A program made the position numbers and the translations under genes. From NCBI GenBank assembly GCA_946122785.1, contig CAMGYJ010000011.1:1922001-1986000 (forward strand): a stretch of DNA of 64,000 nt. The letters are read 5' to 3'. This document shows, in pieces, positions 36,887 to 48,103 of this stretch. This stretch comes from Linum tenue (taxonomy: Eukaryota > Streptophyta > Magnoliopsida > Malpighiales > Linaceae). Each line of letters begins with the position of its first letter. Position 1 is the stretch's first letter. The notes beneath the pieces are model-generated. The model saw nothing but the letters and a program-made list of their open reading frames with translations, ran no database searches and was not told the DNA's origin.

Positions 36887-37626
36887 CTGTAAAAGGAGCG
36901 TCGGGGAAGGGTTTGTTCTTGCGATCTGATGGAGATCTATGTCTGAATGCATACTGTGATGCGGATTGGGGAGATTGTTTGCAGACTAGACGTTCTACAA
37001 CTGGTTACTTCATTCACCTGGGTGATAGTCTGATCTCCTGGCAGACCAAGAAACATCATGTTGTGGCTCGATCTTCAGCAGAGGCTGAATATCGTGCAAT
37101 GGCGGTTACAATTAGTGAAGTTATATGGTTATGGTGGTTACTTCGGGAACTTGGCGTGTCCACTCCTAGAGCCACTCCTCTTCCCTGAAAGAACTAAGCA
37201 CGTGGAAATGGATTGTCACTTCGTTCGTGAGTGTGTGACTTCGGGAGAAGTTGCGCCACAGAAGATTCACACAACTAAGTATCAGGTTACCAATATATTC
37301 ACAAAGGGGTTAGGAGCGGAGCAGTTCGCAGTTCTCATTGGCAAGCTCGGACTTCACGACATTCACTCCTTCGCTTTAGGGGGAGTGTTGTGGGACACTG
37401 TTGTGTATCTAGTGCAGTGTTATACTCGATAGTGTCAATGTTATAGAAGTATGGGTGGTGGCCGAGTTTGGCTGTGTGTGTAAGTGTGTTGGTTGTTTCA
37501 CAAAAAATAATAACAGCAGTATCGAAGGCTCCTTGAGTGAGCCTTCCGTGGATTAGTCTCGTTCACATCGAACGAGACTACCACGTAAATCGTTGTCTCG
37601 TTGTTGTTTACTATTTGTTTTTCTCA
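36883..37626 (+). mobile_element. Ty1-copia remnant 1: RNase H end plus 3' LTR
   Basis: A reading frame at 36883-37188 contains YCDADWGD and VARSSAEAEYRA, the RNase H core of copia polyproteins. It shifts frame to ERTKHVEMDCHFVRE...IFTKGLG (to about 37380), the copia C-terminus. A polypurine tract (AGGGGGAG) follows, then an LTR beginning TGTTGTGGGACAC at 37386 and probably ending TTCTCA at 37626 (241 bp). There is no upstream gag, integrase or reverse transcriptase, so it is a 5'-truncated, dead copy. It lies between the divergent promoters of A1 and B1. Confidence 0.8.
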
Positions 37627-38033
37627 AACTAAGTCTATTAGAATAGCAACAATCTCATAATGAACACTATTAGTTGTCCCTTGATATTTATATATTAATA
37701 AATAATAATATAGAGTTAAGTATTACATTGTAAATTAAATATTCTCGTTGAATTGTATGATTTCGATTTTATGCAATCTTCGATTAATCACGTTTGTAAT
37801 TAGGAACTTAGATATTGAAACATATTAATGTGAAGCTGTTAACTAGAAACCTTATTAGTCGTTATCACATTGTATATTGAAACAAAGAATGTAGCGAATA
37901 ACCGTGATAGAAAAGGAGAGTCAATAGTCTAAGTAAACATACAAGCGAAGAAAAAGATGTTAACCATTAATAGCAATGAATTTGTTACCTAATTCAAAAA
38001 CTAAAATTATCATCATAATCATGTCTTGTAGCC

Positions 38034-38040
38034 TATAAAT
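38034..38040 (+). promoter_or_regulatory. TATA box of cystatin B1
   Basis: TATAAAT lies 104 bp upstream of the B1 ATG, in a context (GTAGCCTATAAATGC) shared with B2. Confidence 0.65.
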
Positions 38041-38143
38041 GCACACACACCACAATTACACTTCCCCTCACATCCAAACACACCAAAAACAAAATCTTGA
38101 AGAAAGAAAAAAATTTTGATTAAGCAATCACTCTACTAAGAAG

Positions 38144-38500
38144 ATGAAGAATATTACCTTTCTCGTCACCATGACTACCTTTCTAGCCATCTTGTCTACC
38201 ACTACAGCTTCATGGGGTTCGTGGCAACCGATCAAGAACTTGAACGACGAGCACATTAAGGAGATTGCTGGATTCGCCGTGCAGGCTTACGACGAACAGG
38301 CTTCCGGCCGCCGTCCACCGCTGAAACTCTTGAAGGTGGAGAGCGGCCAATTTGAAGGTGTGGCCGGCGGCAAGGACTACCTGCTCACATTGACGGCGGT
38401 TGTGCCCAGAGAAGGCAGCAGAGTAAATCTATATGAGACAATTGTTTACGAGAATGTTAGTAATCAAAAGAAACTATTATCTTTCAAGAAGTTGCTCTAA
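38144..38500 (+). CDS. Phytocystatin-like secreted protein B1
   Basis: Single-exon frame of 118 residues with a signal peptide (MKNITFLVTMTTFLAILST...), then SWQPIKNLNDEHIKEIAGFAVQAYDE, which holds the plant cystatin helix (LARFAV-like). The first-loop position reads EGVAGG, close to QxVxG but with Glu for Gln. The C-terminal PW loop is missing (YENVSNQKKLLSFKKL). It would be secreted to the apoplast or vacuole and may target papain-like proteases, with more conventional loops than type A. It is nearly identical to B2 (one residue differs in the signal-peptide region), including about 600 bp of 3' flank. Confidence 0.83.
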   Translation: MKNITFLVTMTTFLAILSTTTASWGSWQPIKNLNDEHIKEIAGFAVQAYDEQASGRRPPLKLLKVESGQFEGVAGGKDYLLTLTAVVPREGSRVNLYETIVYENVSNQKKLLSFKKLL

Positions 38501-39170
38501 TCAGATTAGGTTCATGGAAAATTTAGTAGTGTTTTATTTTCAATTTTTCAATAAAAAAAAATTGAGAGCCATAAGTTTATGGAAATAATATAGATTTTTT
38601 TTTCTTTCTAGTTAACTTTGTAGTCTTTTGGGTTGGTAAATTTTTTTTTTCTTCGAGTGATATCAGGAGGATAAGAGTTATACAAACAAAACTACCCAAG
38701 AACCCCCTACTAGTGAAACCACCCAATAAAGTCGAGAGATTCTAATTCTGGGAGAGACAAAAGTAATGCTTTACGTGTCATTCCATGGAGCAGGAACCAC
38801 CCTAAACTCTATACAAACGGACAAAGTGGTCAGGATTTGACGATGCTCCCGGAGCACCGGACTTTCCGGAAGAAATTTTTTAGGACACCTTGTCGAATCT
38901 GGATGACGATCACCTCAAAATCACATTCCCACTATCACTATTCACTTGTGTGATTATTGATAAGTATGGCAAATTGGTGACCACAATGGAAGCACTTTCT
39001 TGTTCATATTCAAGATTGCTTGAGGGGTTGGATTTGACAATGACATTACAGTGATGTTTTATCAATAAAACATGTAAGATAATTATTTACTATTAACGGT
39101 TTTCATCCTTTATTGATTTTTTGTGCTTACTTAAGATTTTATTCACTTATGTGGGTTTATATAAGACTTT

Positions 39171-39648
39171 GTTAGGGTGACTTGGTGTTAACTGCAAGTA
39201 ACTGGTTTTCGGAGTTAACAAATGAATTTAGACCGTTGATCGCCTTATGTTCTCTAGGAAAGTTCGACCTACAGACTAACGTTGTCAAGCTCGACATCTT
39301 TATCGTCATACAGTAACACAAGTACGAAATTTATTGATATATACATTTTTAATTGAGGCCGATCGTTACAAGACACACAAGATACCACTACATAATAATA
39401 CTGATGAGGTCAACCATTCTAGTGAAACATATCTCCACTTGCTCTGCCAGACAAATGCATACCTGAAACCGAACCGAACCAAACTCTTATACCACTTGTT
39501 TAAACCATATGGCTCCACTTTAGTACGATATTGTCCGATTTTGAATAAACTCGCACGAATTTATTTCTAGGTATCTTCTCAAAAGGCCTTGTATTGATAC
39601 ATTATTGTCAAACCACTACGAAATTTGGAGACTTATTTTCAGAGATGA
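39171..39648. repeat. Array repeat R2
   Basis: Second copy of the segment described at 36425. It is followed by GCAAGGACCAAACAATATTG instead of RNase H sequence, and is almost identical to R4 apart from R4's deletion. Confidence 0.75.
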
Positions 39649-40366
39649 GCAAGGACCAAACAATATTGGTTACAAGGTCAAAAGAACCTTCTCTAATAGG
39701 TAGACTATTTCCATTTTATGGATTATTCAAATCTTAAGAACTGCAGATAGATTTCGAATCGCCAAATATGCCCAAATAATAGGTCATATATATGACCCAT
39801 AATAATAAAGGTCCTTTATTCTTTTGAAGATTGCTCTCTTTCATACAGTATATATAACTGGAATGGGCTGAATTTATGGGTAGTCGATGAACTGCATAAC
39901 AACCTTCCATTTTGTTCTTTGCTTTTCTGACCAAAGATTATTTCTAGCCAACAACTGAATAAAGAAGAGTGATAAATTCGTTCAACTCAATTATTCGAGT
40001 GGTATGGAGAAGGTTAATTATGAATTAGATATCACTTTCTAATATATCCTTCAAACGAAATAGATTCACATATTTGCATAGCTCCATAATAACATGTGGG
40101 TTAATCAACGATTAATACTGAGAGTTTTAAACATTTGAACACATGATTCAACGGTAAAAGGGTATGCACTGTAATTACCATTTTGCATGTCCTAAATATC
40201 AATGATCAAATGAATGCAAAAGGAGAAGAAGTCAATAGTTGTACTATATCAATCACTAGAATAAAAACTACGAATGTAACTGCAAGGGAGGCAAATGTAT
40301 ACTTCCATAAGCTTATGGCTACCTATTATTCATAATTTTATTTAATAAACTTAAAATAAAAAGCTA

Positions 40367-40744
40367 CTAACTTTCAGGGGTCGGTGCTGATTTGAACAAC
40401 TGTCTGAAATATACAACTTTCTTTGCATAAAAAATATTCTCATGGACAACGGTTTCGTATAGTTTTACCATGTTTCCCGTTTCCGGTACAACCGCCGCCA
40501 CGACGAGCTTGTAGTTCGTGCCACCAGCATATCGGATTTTTCCTTTCTCGACTTTCACTAGTTGTATCGGGAAAGAATTAGATATCATATTGTAAGCCTC
40601 CACTGCGTACTCGGCAATCTCTTTGACGTGCTCATCCTTCAAGTTCTTTATCGGCTCCCATTCCCATCCACCAAATGTCGCATTGGTGGTAGACAAGATG
40701 ACAGCAACAGTGGTCATAGTGACAAGAAAGGTAATTGGCCTCAT
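40367..40744 (-). CDS. Phytocystatin-like secreted protein A2
   Basis: A 125-residue, single-exon paralogue of A1, with the same signal peptide, GGWEWEPIKNL block, EIAEYAVEAYN helix and IRYAGG in place of QxVxG. It differs from A1 at roughly a dozen residues and from A3 at about half as many. The minus-strand TATAAAT is at 40830-40836. It is divergent to B2. Confidence 0.82.
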   Translation of the reverse strand: MRPITFLVTMTTVAVILSTTNATFGGWEWEPIKNLKDEHVKEIAEYAVEAYNMISNSFPIQLVKVEKGKIRYAGGTNYKLVVAAVVPETGNMVKLYETVVHENIFYAKKVVYFRQLFKSAPTPES

Positions 40745-40829
40745 CCTTTTAGTAATTGATTCTTAATTAATTTCAAGATTTTGTGTTGTTGCTGTATTTG
40801 GATGTGAGGCAAGACTATTTGTGGTGTGA

Positions 40830-40836
40830 ATTTATA
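40830..40836 (-). promoter_or_regulatory. TATA box of cystatin A2
   Basis: TATAAAT on the minus strand, 86 bp before the ATG, as in A1. Confidence 0.65.
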
Positions 40837-41150
40837 GGCTTTGTAATATGATTTTAATAATAATATTTATATGCAAAACAGGTAGAAGTTTGCAATTATC
40901 CTTGGTTTGTATCTCTTTCTTTGTTTTGTTTTTTACTTAGCTTTTTGACTCCTTTCCTTTCGGCTATTTGTTATATTTTGTGTTATAATAAGATTCTTTA
41001 ACTAATACTCCTATTTTTCTTCCCCGAGATTTTTAATTATGTATATATGTAGAAACGAGTAAAATTGATTACACGATAAAAATGGGATCATAGAACCTAA
41101 TTATAAAATCAAAAGATTTTTATTGTCTACATAATAATTAATAAGACTTT

Positions 41151-41621
41151 GTTACGGTGACTTGGTGTTATGCAAGTAACTATTATTCAGAATAAAGCAA
41201 TGAATTTAGATCGTTGATCACCTTATGTTCTCTAGGAAAGTTCAACCTACAGACTAACGTTCTCAACCTTGACATATTTATCTTCATACAGAAACACAAC
41301 TACGAAATTTATTGATATATGCATTTTCAATTGAGGTCGATCGTTACAAGACACACACAATACCACTACATACTACTACTAATGCGATCACCCGTGTTGG
41401 TGAAACATATCTCCACTTGCTCTGCCAGAGAAATGTTTACCTGAAACCGAACCAAACCCTTATACCACTTGTTGGAACCAGATAGCTCCACATTAGTACA
41501 ATATTGTTCTCATCTGACTGAACGCGCACAAATTTGCTTCTAGGTATCTTCTCAAAAGGCCTCGTATTGATACATTAATCTCAAACCACTACGAAATTAG
41601 GAGACTTGTTTTTAGAGATGA
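41151..41621. repeat. Array repeat R3
   Basis: Third copy of the segment. It runs directly into copia remnant 2, as R1 and R5 do with remnants 1 and 3. Confidence 0.75.
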
Positions 41622-42418
41622 CCGTAAAATGAGCGCCAGGGAAGGGTTTGTTCCTGTGATCTGATGGAGATCTCCGTCTGAATGCATATGTGATGCGGAT
41701 TGGGGAGGTTGTTTGCAGACTAGATGTTCTACTACTAGTTACTTCGTTCGCCTGGGTGATAGTCTGATCTCCTGGGGACCAAGAAACTGCAGGTTGTGGG
41801 TCAATCTTCAGAATAGACTGAATATCGTGAAATGACCGTTATAGTTAGTGAAGTTATATGGTTACGGTGGTTACTTCGTGAACTCGGCGTATCCACTCCT
41901 AGAGCCACTCCTCTGTCACGAAAGAACGAAGGACGTGGAAATAGATTGTCACTTCAGTCGTGAGTAAGTGACTTCAGGAGAAGTTGCGCCACAGAAGATT
42001 CACACAACCAATCAGGTTTCCAACATATTCACAAAGGGGTTAGGAGCGGAGCAGTTCATAGTTCTTAGTGGCAAGCTCGGACTTCACGATATTTACTCCT
42101 TCGCTTTAGGTGTAGTGTTGTAGGACATTGTTGTGTATTGAGTGCAGTGTTCTACTCGATAGTGTCCATGTTATAGAAGTATGGGTAGTGTTTGGTAATT
42201 AACCATATAACCCTACGAGATGGACGTGAAGGGTTATATAGGTGTTGTGGTGGCCGAGTTCGGCTGTGTGTGTAAGTGTGTTGGTTGTTTCACAAAACCT
42301 AATAACAACAGTATCGAAGGCTCCTTGAGTGAGCCTTACGTGGATTAGTCCCATTCACACCGAACAAGGCTACCACGTAAATCGTTATCTCGTTGTTGTA
42401 TACTATTCGTTTTTCTCA
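41622..42418 (+). mobile_element. Ty1-copia remnant 2: RNase H end plus LTR
   Basis: The same RNase H and C-terminal segment as remnant 1, but with several small indels that break the frame. A longer LTR (about 42116-42418, 303 bp) holds a block, TTTGGTAATTAACCATATAA and onward, that is absent from remnant 1. It is non-coding debris between A2 and B2. Confidence 0.75.
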
Positions 42419-42831
42419 AACTAAGTCTATTAGAATAGCAACATTTTCATAATGAACACTATAAGTTGTGCCTTGGTATCGATATATTAATAAATAATAA
42501 TATAAAGTTAATCATTACATTGTAAATTAAATATTCTCGTTGAATTGTATGATTTCGATTTTATGCAATCTTCAATTTATCACATTTGTAATTAGGAACT
42601 TAGATATTGAAACATATTAATGTGAAGATGTTAACTAGAAACCTTATTAGTCGTTATCACATTGTATATGTGATGTTGTAACGAAGAATGTAGCGAATAA
42701 CCGCGATAGAAAAGGAGAGTCAATAGTCTAAGTAAGCATACAAGTCAATAAAAAGATGTTAACCATTAATAGCAATGAATTTGTTACCTAATTTAAAACT
42801 AAAATTATCATCATAATCATGTCTTGTAGCC

Positions 42832-42838
42832 TATAAAT
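42832..42838 (+). promoter_or_regulatory. TATA box of cystatin B2
   Basis: TATAAAT 97 bp upstream of the B2 ATG, in the same context as B1. Confidence 0.65.
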
Positions 42839-42934
42839 GCACACGCCACAATTACACTTTCCCTCACATCGAAGCACACCAAAATCAAAATCTTGAAGAA
42901 AAAAAATTGATTAAGCAATCACTCTACTAAGAAG

Positions 42935-43291
42935 ATGAAGAATATTACCTTTCTCGTCACCATGACTACCTTTCTAGCCATCTTGTCTACCACTGCAGCT
43001 TCATGGGGTTCGTGGCAACCGATCAAGAACTTGAACGACGAGCACATCAAGGAGATTGCTGGATTCGCCGTGCAGGCTTACGACGAACAGGCTTCCGGCC
43101 GCCGTCCACCGCTGAAACTCTTGAAGGTGGAGAGCGGCCAATTTGAAGGTGTGGCCGGCGGCAAGGACTACCTGCTCACATTGACGGCGGTAGTGCCCAG
43201 AGAAGGCAGCAGAGTAAATCTATATGAGACAATTGTTTACGAGAATGTTAGTAATCAAAAGAAACTATTATCTTTCAAGAAGTTGCTCTAA
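42935..43291 (+). CDS. Phytocystatin-like secreted protein B2
   Basis: 118 residues, single exon. It is identical to B1 except Ala for Thr near the end of the signal peptide (STTAAS against STTTAS). It has the same helix, the EGVAGG first loop and no PW. The near-identity extends well into the 3' flank, which points to a recent duplication or gene conversion. Confidence 0.83.
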   Translation: MKNITFLVTMTTFLAILSTTAASWGSWQPIKNLNDEHIKEIAGFAVQAYDEQASGRRPPLKLLKVESGQFEGVAGGKDYLLTLTAVVPREGSRVNLYETIVYENVSNQKKLLSFKKLL

Positions 43292-43951
43292 TCAGATTAG
43301 GTTCATGGAAAATTTAGTAGTGTTTTATTTTCAATTTTTCAATAAAAAAAATTGAGAGCCATAAGTTTATGGAAATAATATAGATTTTTTTTTTCTTTCT
43401 AGTTAACTTTGTAGTCTTTTGGGTTGGTAAATTTTTTTTTTCTTCGAGTGATATCAGGAGGATAAGAGTTATACAAACAAAACTACCCAAGAACCCCCTA
43501 CTAGTGAAACCACCCAATAAAGTCGAGAGACTCTAATTCTGGGAGAGACAAAAGTAATGCTTTACGTGTCATTCCATGGAGCAGGAACCACCCTAAACTC
43601 TATACAAACGGACAAAGTGGTCAGGATTTGACGATGCTCCCGGAGCACCGGACTTTTCGGAAGAAATTTTTTAGGACACCTTGTCGAATCTGGATGACGA
43701 TCACCTCAAAATCACCTTCCCACTATCACTATTCACTTGTGTGATTATTGATAAGTATGGCAAATTGGTGACCACAATGGAAGCACTTTCTTGTTCATAT
43801 TCAAGATTGCTTGAGGGGTTGGATTTGACAATGACATTACAGTGATGTTTTATCAATAAAACATGTAAGATAATTATTTACTATTAACGGTTTTCATCCT
43901 TTATTGATTTTTTGTGCTTACTTAAGATTTTATTCACTTATGTGGGTTTAT

Positions 43952-44390
43952 ATAAGACTTTGTTAGGGTGACTTGGTGTTAACTGCAAGTAACTGGTTTT
44001 CGGAGTTAACAAATGAATTTAGACCGTTGATCACCTTATGTTCTCTAGGAAAGTTCGACCTACAGACTAACGTTGTCAACCTCGACATCTTTATCATCAT
44101 ACAGAAACACAACCAAGAAATTTATTGATATATGCATTTTCAATTGAGGCCAATCGTTACAGGACACACAAAATACAACTACATACTAATACTGATGCAG
44201 TCAACCATTCAAGTGAAACATATCTTCACTTGCTCTGCCAGACAAATGCATACCTGAAACCGAACCAAACTCTTATACCACTTGTTTAAACCAGATGGCT
44301 CCACTTTAGTACGATATTGTCCGATTTTTACTAAACTCGCACGAATTTGTTTCTAGGTATCTTCTCAAAAGGCCTTGTATTGAGAGATGA
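43952..44390. repeat. Array repeat R4 (internally deleted)
   Basis: Fourth copy. It lacks about 45 bp before the closing AGAGATGA. Otherwise it is very close to R2, consistent with the B1-A2 and B2-A3 blocks being sister duplicates. Confidence 0.7.
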
Positions 44391-45099
44391 GCAAAGACCA
44401 AACAATATTGGTTACAAGGTCAAAAGAACCTTCTCTAATAGGTAGACTATTTCCATTTTATGGATTATTCAAATCTTAAGAACGACAGATAGATTTCGAA
44501 TCGCCAAATATGCCCAAATAATAGGTCATATATATGACCCATAATAATAAAGCTCCTTTATTCTTTTCCATTCGTATAGAATATATAACTGGAATGGGCA
44601 GAATTTAATGGTAGTCGATGAACTTCATAACAGCCTCCCATTTTTTTCTTTGCTTTTCTGACCAAAGATTATTTCTAGCCAACGAGTGAGGAAAGAAGAG
44701 TGATAAATTCGTTCGTCTCAATTATTCGAGTGATATGGAGAAGGTTAATTATGAATTAGATATCATTTTCTTATATGTCCTTCAAACGAAATGGATTCAC
44801 AGATTTGAAGTTTGCATAGGTCCATTATAACATGTGGGTTAATCAACGCTTAATATTGAGAGTTTTAAACATTCCAATACATGAACGGTAAAAGGGATTG
44901 CACTGTAATTACCATTTTGCATGTCCTAAATATCAATGATCAAATGAATGCAAAGGAGAAAAAGTCAATAGTTGTACTATATCAATCACTAGAATAAAAA
45001 CTACGAATGTAACTGCAAGGGAGGCAAATGTATACTTCTGTAAGCTTATGGCTACCTATTATTCATAATTTTATTTAATAAACTTAAAATTAAAAGCTA

Positions 45100-45477
45100 C
45101 TAACTTTCAGGGGTCGGTGCTGATTTGAACAACTGTCTGAAATATACAAGTTTCTTTGCATAAAAAATATTCTCATGGACAACGGTTTCGTATAGTTTTA
45201 CCATGTTTCCCGTTTCCGGTACAACCGCTGCCACGACGAGCTTGTAGTTCGTGCCACCAGCATATCGGATTTTTCCTTTCTTGATTTTCACAAGTTGTAT
45301 CGGGAAAGAATTAGATATCATATTGTAAGCCTCCACTGCGTACTCGGCAATCTCTTTGACGTGCTCATCCTTCAAGTTCTTTATCGGCTCCCATTCCCAT
45401 CCATCAAATGTCGCATTGGTGGTAGACAAGATGACAGCAACAGTGATCATAGCGACAAGAAAGGTAATTGGCCTCAT
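45100..45477 (-). CDS. Phytocystatin-like secreted protein A3
   Basis: 125 residues, single exon, close to A2. It has FDGWEWEP instead of FGGWEWEP, so one of the two N-terminal glycines that normally help seat cystatins in the protease cleft is replaced by Asp. It also has VKIKKGK in place of VKVEKGK. IRYAGG again replaces QxVxG. The minus-strand TATAAAT is at 45563-45569. It faces the broken B copy. Confidence 0.8.
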   Translation of the reverse strand: MRPITFLVAMITVAVILSTTNATFDGWEWEPIKNLKDEHVKEIAEYAVEAYNMISNSFPIQLVKIKKGKIRYAGGTNYKLVVAAVVPETGNMVKLYETVVHENIFYAKKLVYFRQLFKSAPTPES

Positions 45478-45562
45478 CCTTTTAGTAATTGATTCTTAAT
45501 TATCTTCAAGATTTTGTGTTGTTACTCTGTTTGGATGTGAGGCAAGACTATTTGTGGTGTGA

Positions 45563-45569
45563 ATTTATA
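45563..45569 (-). promoter_or_regulatory. TATA box of cystatin A3
   Basis: TATAAAT on the minus strand, conserved in position with A1 and A2. Confidence 0.65.
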
Positions 45570-45866
45570 GGCTTTGTAATATGATTGTAATAATAATATT
45601 TATATGCAAAATAGGTAAAATTTTGCAATTGTCCTTGGTTTGTATCTTTTTTTTTTTTTACTTTTTTTTTTTACTCTCCTTTTCTTTCGGTTATTTGTTA
45701 TATTTTGTGTTAAAATAAGATTCTTTAACTAATACTCATATTTTTCTTCCCCAAGATTTTAAATTATGTATATATGTAGGAACGAGTAAAATTGAATACA
45801 CGATAAAAATGGGATAATAGAACCTAATTATAAAATCAAAAGATTTTATTGTCTACATAATAGTTA

Positions 45867-46346
45867 ATAAGACTTTGTTACGGTGACTTGGTGTTAACTA
45901 CAAGTAACTGTTATTTGGAGTTAACCAATGATTTAGACCGTTGATCACCTTATGTTCTCTAGGAAAGTTTAACCTACAGACTAACTTGTCAACCTTGACA
46001 TCTTTATCGTCATATAGAAACACAACTACGAAATTTATTGATATATGCATTTTCAATTGAGGTCGATCTTTACAAGATACACAAAATACCACTACATACT
46101 ATTACTGATGGGATCAACCGTGTTGGTGAACATATCTCCACTTGCTCTGCCAGATAAATGTTTGCCTGAAACCTAACCAAACTCTCATACCACTTGTAGG
46201 AACCAGATAGCTCCACATTAGTACGATATTGTTCTCTTCTCACTGAACCCGCACAAATTTGCTTCTAGGTATCTTCTCAAAAGGCCTCGTAATGATAAAT
46301 TAATATAAAACCACTACGAGATTTGGAGACTTGTTTTTAGAGATGA
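45867..46346. repeat. Array repeat R5
   Basis: Fifth copy, leading straight into copia remnant 3. Confidence 0.75.
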
Positions 46347-47104
46347 TCGTAAAAGAAGCGCCAGGGAAGGGTTTGTTCGTGCAATCTGATGGAGATCTCC
46401 GTCTGAATGCATACTGTGATGCGGATTGGGGAGGTTATTTGCAGACTAGACATTCTACTACTGGTTACTTCGTTCGCCTGGGTGATAGTCCGATCACCTG
46501 GAGGACCAAGAAACTGCAGGTTGTGGCTCGATCTTCAGCAGAGACTGAATATCGTGAAATAACAGTTATAGTTAGTGAAGTTATATGGTTACGGTGGTTA
46601 CTTCGTGAACTCGGTGTGTCCACTCCTAGCGCCACTCCTCTTCCATGAAAGAACGAAGCACATGAAAATGGATTGTCACGTTAATGAGTGTGTGACTTCG
46701 GGAGAAGTTGCGCCAAAGAAGATTCACACAGCCAATCAGGTTGCCGACATATTCACAAAGGGGTTAGGAGCGGAGCCGTTCGCAGTTCTTAGTGGCAAGC
46801 TCGGACTTCACGACATTCACTCCTTCTCTTTAGGGGGAGTGTTGTAGGACACTGTTGTGTATCGAGTGTAGTGTTATACTCGATAGTGTCCATGTTATAG
46901 AAGTATGGGTAGTGTTTGGTAATTAACCATATAACCCTAGGAGATAGACGTGAAGGGTTATATAGGTGTTGTGGTGGCCGAGTTCGGCTGTGTGTGTAAG
47001 TGTGTTGGTTGTTTCACAAAACCTAATAACAACAACATCGAAGGCTCCTTGAGTGAGCCTTTCGTGGATTAGTCTCGTTCACACCGAACGAGGCTACCGC
47101 GTAA
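46343..47104 (+). mobile_element. Ty1-copia remnant 3: RNase H end plus truncated LTR
   Basis: RNase H frame at 46331-46648 (YCDADWGGYL, VARSSAETEYRE), then a shifted frame with ERTKHMKMDCH...DIFTKGLG. A polypurine tract leads to the LTR start at 46840. The LTR matches remnant 2, including the block missing from remnant 1. It stops abruptly near 47104, where a deletion joins it to sequence found about 130 bp beyond the LTR end in units 1 and 2. Confidence 0.78.
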
Positions 47105-47351
47105 TATGATTTCGATATTACGCAATCTTCGATTAATCACATATGTAATTGGGAACTTAGATATTGAAACATATTAATGTGAAGTTGTTAACTAGAAACC
47201 TTATCACATTGTAAATGTAATGTTTGTAACGAAGAATGTAACGAACAACGATAGAAAAAGATAGTCAATAGTCCAAGTAAACATACGAGCGAATAAAAAG
47301 ACGCCAACCATTAATAGCAATGAATTTGTTACCTAATTCAAAAATAAATTA

Positions 47352-48103
47352 TCATCATAATCATGTCTTGTAGTCTATAAATGCACACACCACAATTACA
47401 CTTCCCCTCACATCCAAACACACCAATAACAAAAAAAAAAAACAAAATATTGAGAAAAAAATAATTAATTAAGCAACCACTCTACGAAGAAGACGAAGAA
47501 TGTTACATTTCTCGTTACATGACTACCTTTCTAGCCATCTTGTCCAGCACTACTTTGACATGGGGTTGGTGGCAACCAGGAGTGGAGCTACGTTCAACAT
47601 ATGGTGGGCCCCGGGCCCCTCGAGATTGGTCCCGGCCCCTATGATCTTAAATATATTTAGTACAAATTTTATAAGTTTAACTTGTTCGGTTAGTTCTATC
47701 ATGTAATAGTAATGTGGTCTAATGGTTATCATCATAATCATGTCTTGTAGTCTATAAATGCACACACCACAATTACACTTCCCCTCACATCCAAACACAC
47801 CAATAACAAAAAAAAAAACAAAATATTGAGAAAAAAATAATTAATTAAGCAACCACTCTACGAAGAAGACGAAGAATGTTACATTTCTCGTTACATGACT
47901 ACCTTTCTAGCCATCTTGTCCAACACTACTTTGACATGGGGTTGGTGGCAACCAGGGGCGGAGCTACGTTCAACATATGGTGGGCCCCGGGCCCCTCGAG
48001 ATTGGTCCCGGCCCCTATGATCTTAAATATATTTAGTACAAATTTTATAAGTTTAACTTGTTCTGTTAGTTCTATCATGTAATAGTAATGTGGTCTAATG
48101 GTA
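47352..48103. repeat. 376-bp direct tandem duplication in the broken B3 copy
   Basis: Sequence from ATCATCATAATCATGTC to GTCTAATGGT (47351-47726) is repeated almost exactly at 47728-48103. Each copy carries the cystatin B TATA region, the leader, the start of the coding region and the left part of an inserted element. Only the second copy continues into the rest of the element and gene. Confidence 0.85.
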
